Positions 54,788-64,000 of a DNA stretch of 64,000 nt are shown one piece after another (the stretch's first letter is position 1; every line of letters begins with the position of its first letter). Below the pieces are notes generated by a model, which ran no database searches, was not told where the DNA came from, and saw only the letters and a list, made by a program, of their open reading frames with translations. Location of the stretch: NCBI GenBank assembly GCA_949358305.1, contig OX442319.1, positions 3,100,001 through 3,164,000 on the forward strand, given 5' to 3'. The stretch is from Strigamia acuminata (Eukaryota; Arthropoda; Chilopoda; Geophilomorpha; Linotaeniidae). The translations under genes and the position numbers were made by a program.

Positions 54788-57547
54788 CTAACTCACTCTC
54801 CACATTTTCAAGTTTAAATTCTGGAGATAATTCACTTTGCTCTTACAAAACCGTAACCAAACCAACCCGAAAAGCACGCACGAAAACGTAATGATGAAAT
54901 ACCCGTCGAAAAACGTGTCGCACGACAGAACCATTAATTTACAATCCTAAAAACAAAACGAAAAAAAAAATAAGTAAATAAATAAATAAAAATGAGAAAA
55001 ATCGTCCGCTCACCTTGACACCTTTACATAAATTCGCATCGTGTATTTCCTTGCACGTTTTCAACGTAAAAAAGTCCACCAGGGTCAAAACGAGAGTCGT
55101 CGGCCAAACCCCGCCCAAGTTGGCCAAAGTATTAAGAAGCGTCATATAAGTGCCGCCTAAATCCACGTCGCTAATACGAGCGTGGAACGCCATCCCAGCC
55201 ACAAACATGCTGTACAAAGTCACCTGAAATCGTCAATTAATAAAAACAATAAATCAATACCGTAATTGAGCCGAAAAAACCAAAAAAAGCATTTTTAGAT
55301 GTCCAAAATGTCGGAAATAGGCCTAAATTTCTATAAATTTTCCCAGATTTTAGTAATAATCGTCAGAAAATGGAGAAAACTCAAATTTCAGACCCAAATT
55401 CCAACATAATTATTCATCCGAGCTGTAATAATAATAATAATAATAATAATTCACCTGATGACAGGCATAAAAGAGGAGCAAAACTGCGTAATAGGATGTA
55501 GGGAATTCTCCAGCCCCTAAATGCATCAATGGCGTCCACCAGACTAACGCAGCGGCGACCAATCCAAACAACAACCTGTACGGGATGGCTTTCATGTATA
55601 TATTCATGGGTCGCGGTCCGGCAGTGTATTTACTTATTATCAGAGGTAAAAAGATCTGTACGGGTACCATCGGCACGGCCACCAGGGCTAATTTGTCTTT
55701 AGGTACCCCCGCTTCGATCAATTTTAGACCCGTAATGGCGTCGGTCGCGGCAAAACCGATCTATTTAGTTAAAAAATTAAATTATTTTCGGGATTTTTGC
55801 ATATTTTGTTCGTTTTTTTTATACCTTAGCGGTAAGTAAAATGGCGGCAAACATCAACACGTGTCTTTTAGTAATGATACGCCATAACGTGAAGTAAGTG
55901 TCGGCCACGCCGACGCTGGTGTCGGAGTTGTCCGCTTTTTCGGTTTTGAAAATCCACACCAAAGTGGTGCTCACGATGAAAACGCAGCCCCAGAAGTAGA
56001 GAAAACCTGAGGAATAAATGGAGGAATTAATGGAAAAATTATGAAATTTGTTTTTATTAAATTTTTACTTTGTAGCGTGACTAGTCCGCTCGGTTGGGGA
56101 ATGGTCCGGAGATATTTGTTGCAAAATTCGGCCGATTCCAGTGCGAGAAACACGACGTTTCCCAAGAAATAACCGCCGGTTTGGCCCACGCAGTTGCAGG
56201 TCGAGGCGTAACCGACGTTTTTTCTGAAAAATAAACAAAATTCGATTTATTTTCGATTAAAAAATCACTAATACCATACAGCTCCGAATTTCATATGTTA
56301 AGTGTATGAATGATGTCACTAACGTAGCATATTCGTTCGAAACCGTCAAAATTGACGTCAAAGTGCATCAAAGTAGCTTTGTGCACAAAATCCCATTTTT
56401 GGGTCTATATTTTACAGTTTTGGGCCTAAAATGTTCAGTTTTGTGCATAAAATGTTCAGTTTTGTGCATAAAATGTTCAGTTTTGTGCATAAAATGTTCA
56501 GTTTTGTGCATAAAATGTTCGATTTGTGCATAAAATGTTCAGTTTTGTGCATAAAACTCCAGTTGTGGTCTAAAATGTACAGTTTTGAGCCTAAAATGTT
56601 CAGTTTTGTGGATAAAACTCCAGTTTTGGGCCTAAAATGTTCAGTTTTGTGCATAAAACTCCAGTTGTGGTCTAAAATGTACAGTTTGAGCCTAAAATGT
56701 TCAGTTTTGTGGATAAAACTCCAGTTTTGGGCGTAAAATGTTCAGTTTTGTGCATAAAATTCCAATTTTAATGCATAGTTTTGGGCCTAAAATGTACAAT
56801 TTTGGCCTAAATGTACAGTTTTTGGCCTAATATGTACAGTTTTGTGCATAAAATTCCAGTTTTGGGCCTAAAATTCCATAAAAAATTGCTTTATTTCTAA
56901 TTATTCAAATTAAACGCCTGGCTCAAATAATCGCCTTGGTCCAAATCGACGTCTGGCATAAATCGGGTCTCAAAAAAGCATTTATTCGGAGTTTTACGGT
57001 ATTGAAAAAAATCAAAAGCAACAAATCATCACTTGGACAGCATGGTGAGCGCCCAGCCGTCGACGGCTATGTCCTGCGTGGCCGCCAAGAAGTTCAAAAT
57101 AAAAAAAAGTACCATCAAATACACGACTTGGGGTTGATCGCCGAACAAACTGTCCACGATCCCACTCAACAAGAGCATAAAAAAGCCCAACAAGTACTGG
57201 GTGGGCACCAGCCACGTTTTTCTGCGGCCCATTTTGCTCGAATACCACGAATCGACCACCGGCGCCCACAACAACTTCAAGCTGAACGGCCAGTAGACGA
57301 AACTGAAGAGCGCCTGCTGTTTGTACGTCACGTTTCGGTTCTGTAAGATCATCGGCACGCTCGCAGCCAGACCGATCGGAATGCCTTGCAGGACGTAGAG
57401 AAATGTCAGCAGAATAATACTCGACCAATCTCCGCGCAGTTGTTGTTGCTGGCTCGTTGTTATTGGATAATCGACGTCCGACTCCTTCTTGGTCGCCATA
57501 TGCGAGTCTGATTTGCTTGTTCTGGGCCTCGCGCCTTTCTTGTCCAT
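54788..57547 (-). CDS. SLC33A1: Acetyl-CoA transporter 1 (SLC33A1/AT-1)
   Basis: Six exons on the minus strand, 57547-57033, 56223-56069, 56006-55825, 55760-55455, 55223-55014 and 54946-54788, join in phase to 508 aa (human protein about 549). The product is a major-facilitator carrier that takes cytosolic acetyl-CoA into the endoplasmic reticulum lumen for acetylation of proteins and gangliosides. Family landmarks include GDWSSIILLTFLYVLQGIPI at the first span, YKQQALFSFVYWPFSLKLLW, the ATQDIAVDGWALTML motif across exon 1, NVGYASTCNCVGQTGGYFLG (exon 2), KRHVLMFAAILLTAK (exon 3), GFAATDAITGLKLIEAGVPK (exon 4), DVDLGGTYMTLLNTLANLGG (exon 5), and a Cys-containing last loop and final span (exon 6). 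About 12 hydrophobic spans are visible. Its 3' end converges with the SelW-like gene. It is divergent from CCDC102A, 1.4 kb away. Confidence 0.95.
56395..56880. repeat. 22-bp minisatellite (AAAATGTTCAGTTTTGTGCAT), array 2
   Basis: About 20 units of the same family as 54436-54660, in the same orientation, within intron 1 of SLC33A1 (56224-57032). Open frames (FVHKMFS-type) are repeat artefacts. Confidence 0.9.
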
Positions 57548-58783
57548 CGTCGAGTTATTTTTCCTTCGATGAAAATGTCATGGGGGTCGTGAAGGACGGT
57601 GAAATTTGATGTGAAGAATTCTAGATTTGTTTGGGAAAAAGGAATTAATAAGGACACGTCAGCTTAAGGAATTTAAGTATAATAGTTTCGTTTTGTTTGT
57701 TGATTCGTTGGTTGTTGTTTTGGAGATTTTGGTGCGTGCGGGGTTTTTTACTTACTGAATTATCGGTCAATTGGTTGTCGATAAAAAATATTAAAAATTG
57801 TACAGTGAAAACTGGCGAAAGTGAAGTTGAGATTGAGCGCAAAACACGAAATAGACAATATGCGCCTGCGCATTAATGACGACTAAGACTAACACGACTC
57901 GCCGTGTTGGATTTTTGCATTATTACATGATTATGCTGGATTGGTTTTGATTGGGTAGTCATTTAAGCGCGATTTTCAAAATTGCTAATAAACTGTGTGC
58001 ACTTGTTTCATTTATGTTGGGCCCCGGGGCTCTAGGGGCCCCATTTTAGTCGATTAGTTTGTCACGAGTAAAAATAAAATAAAATGAAAACATTTTTAAT
58101 GCTTATATTTTGATTTTCCTTTTGGCCCCCATTTAGACCCCATTTGGGCCCCATTTGGGCCCCCAATTCAGTCAATCAATAAAATAAAAATAAAATAAAA
58201 ATAATTTTTACGAATTTGATGCTCATGGCTCCCGAGCCGGTAGCGCCACTGACCGACCATAAGGGAAAAAAAAAAGGTTTGGCTAATTTTGTGCGTGTAA
58301 TTTGATGGGCAATTTGCGAAGAAAATAAAAAGTTAATTTCATTCGTGTTGCCACGTTTGAGTCGTGGAATGTGGGGCTGCAAAATATGATGCTATAATTA
58401 CTGTGCCGAGATGTTATCACTCCGCCATTATTTCTCCAAAAACCGTAAAAATGCAAAACGAGGAAATATTTTTTAAAAACGAATTATTATATCGATTTTT
58501 TGAACCAAACGAATAAAAAATAAAAAAAAAAGATTTTTTTGTGTTTTCTATTTTATTTTTATATAATAAATTCTAATCAAATTCTATTTTAAACGAATAA
58601 AACAAAAATTGCAGGTATGTGCAATTTTCGATACTAGAGGTCACTTCCACCGCCAATCGACATTTCTCACGGGGTCATTTCACTTACTGCCATCATGGAT
58701 CCTTCCTCAGGGCCGCCTAAATTGTTGGCGAATATTAAACAATCTTGACTCTTGACCGGTATTCAGAACTCACGTTTCTTCGC
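57548..58783. other. Divergent promoter region between SLC33A1 and CCDC102A
   Basis: Contains the 5' flanks of both genes and a GGGCCCC-rich repeat of TTGGGCCCCATTT type near 58016-58165. No further gene is seen. Confidence 0.4.
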
Positions 58784-58793
58784 TATATTTAAA
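58784..58793 (+). promoter_or_regulatory. Possible TATA box of CCDC102A
   Basis: TATATTTAAA lies about 165 bp before the start codon. A possible donor GAG/GTGAAT (58875) and acceptor ACAG (58948) would make a small 5' UTR intron. This is inferred from sequence alone. Confidence 0.3.
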
Positions 58794-58939
58794 GGGGGTT
58801 ATGACCGCACTTTGCCAGCGTTTTACGCCACAAACCGTGTGGAGCTGAACAGGAACGTTGCGGGGACCCGACGAGGTGAATGATTGCATGAAAAGTGTAG
58901 ATTTTTTCCTTCGGAATATTTTTTTTAAACGTTTTTTGA

Positions 58940-63100
<4,161 letters not shown>

Positions 63101-63550
63101 ATAAAGAAGGGAAACAAAAAAGATCATTTATATACCTCGTCAGAAATGTACTAACTGTAATAACCTTGCCATTTTTGGCAAATACTTATTTATTGTACGG
63201 TGATTGATGGTGAAACTGTATTTGTATCACGCAATGTTTACTACATTTTGAAAAGTAAGAAAACAAATTTTCCAATAGTGCTTTTGGTGTTTTCTTTTTT
63301 GAAATTAATTTTTAATTTTGACAATAAAAGTAAAAATAGCAACAAAAATCAATTTTTATTTTAAATTTACACGTCAGATTAGTATTACAAAAAAAGAAAG
63401 AAAATGTTTACTATCGCCCTCTACCGCCAAATTCAAAAATTAAACTTACCTCGCCTGGAAAAGCGAGTGAAAAAGGGATCCTCGCGTGCCGACGTCAATT
63501 GGATCACGTTATGAGAATTTATTTACGATCACCGGCTCCGCAACTGCAGC
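63101..63550. other. Spacer between CCDC102A and the next gene
   Basis: Short AT-rich 3' flank, then a more GC-rich stretch from about 63445 that may be the promoter of the following gene. ATCGCCCTCTACCGCC near 63411 is a weak CTCF-like core. Confidence 0.35.
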
Positions 63551-64000
63551 ATGCAGACGAGGTAATGAAATATGAAGTCAATTTCTGCCTCATTTGGAAA
63601 AAATATCAATTTTGTAATATTTTTTTTTTCTTTAGGTGTAAATGATGTATCCATTATTTGAGCTATCATGTATTTTAAATTTAAAACAAACTGAATGCAG
63701 GAAACACAAAGATGTTTCACGAATTACGAATTATGCGTGGACTGATGTTAGTGGGCGAAGTACTTTGGCTTTGACTATTAGTAATGGTGCGAAATAAATA
63801 CAAATTTAATGATATAATTTTTTTTATGAATAAAAATTGTATTTATATGTTATTTTAATTTTATTTAGGATATGTTTTGCTGTATTACACAGCGAGGGAT
63901 CGGTCGAAACCGGTTTTAAGGCAAATTGCTTGGTGCGAAAATTATTCGAATCACATTACAACTCTCTGCTTCGATCCAACTGGATCTTGGTTGGTCTGCG
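63551..64000 (+). CDS. 5' part of an unrecognised gene, possible beta-propeller (runs off the window)
   Basis: Exons 63551-63561 (MQTR, split codon), 63701-63786 and 63869 to beyond 64000 join in phase. The protein begins MQTRKHKDVSRITNYAWTD, followed by GRSTLALTISNGYVLLYYTA and later HITTLCFDPTGSWLVC. The spacing of the LALTISNGYVLLYY and ITTLCFDPTGSWL segments is like two blade strands of a WD40-type propeller (compare x-F-S-P-D-G-x-x-L). The first exon is only 11 coding bases and its choice is tentative; another ATG at 63511 is out of phase with this join. Family not recognised. Confidence 0.5.

Overview
The window looks like nuclear DNA from an arthropod, probably an insect or another pancrustacean. 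The evidence is AT-rich sequence, short GT-AG introns, a three-exon hedgehog gene with the usual animal intron positions, a BEL/Pao LTR retrotransposon, and many small DNA transposons (hAT, Tc1/mariner/pogo-like). The species cannot be told from the sequence.

Layout. From 1 to about 19.4 kb there is little recognisable coding sequence: a decayed Ty3/gypsy integrase fragment (4.1-4.4 kb), long minisatellites (2.7, 7.4, 9.5, 12.5-13.65 and 18.6 kb), foldback elements, and one convincing first exon with a signal peptide on the minus strand (15.3 kb) whose downstream exons I could not find. From 19.56 to 25.34 kb lies hedgehog (minus strand, 3 exons, 407 aa predicted), with hAT-type and pogo-type non-autonomous transposons in its introns. 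From 25.3 to 38.0 kb the region is mostly repeats: minisatellites, a TA-flanked MITE, and an apparently intact BEL/Pao element (29722-38000). The left LTR of that element carries an 801-bp palindromic hAT-like MITE, and a copy that looks identical sits in hedgehog intron 1.

The right 24 kb is gene-dense. It holds an unrecognised four-exon gene for an acidic, low-complexity protein of 1023 aa (40243-48082, plus); a single-exon MAN1/LEMD3-like inner nuclear membrane protein gene (49978-51840, minus); a five-exon selenoprotein-W-like (Rdx family) gene with a probable mitochondrial presequence and no CxxC/CxxU motif (53733-54308, plus); the acetyl-CoA transporter SLC33A1 (54788-57547, minus, six exons); CCDC102A (58952-63100, plus, seven exons); and the first exons of a further gene that runs off the right edge.

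These genes are neighbours, not an operon, and nothing links them in one pathway. All splice models were built by eye from reading-frame phase, GT/AG sites and resemblance to known families. The observations most worth checking are the twin GC-armed hAT MITEs, the redox-dead SelW-like protein, and two intronic minisatellites in CCDC102A that share a core in opposite orientation and flank exon 2.
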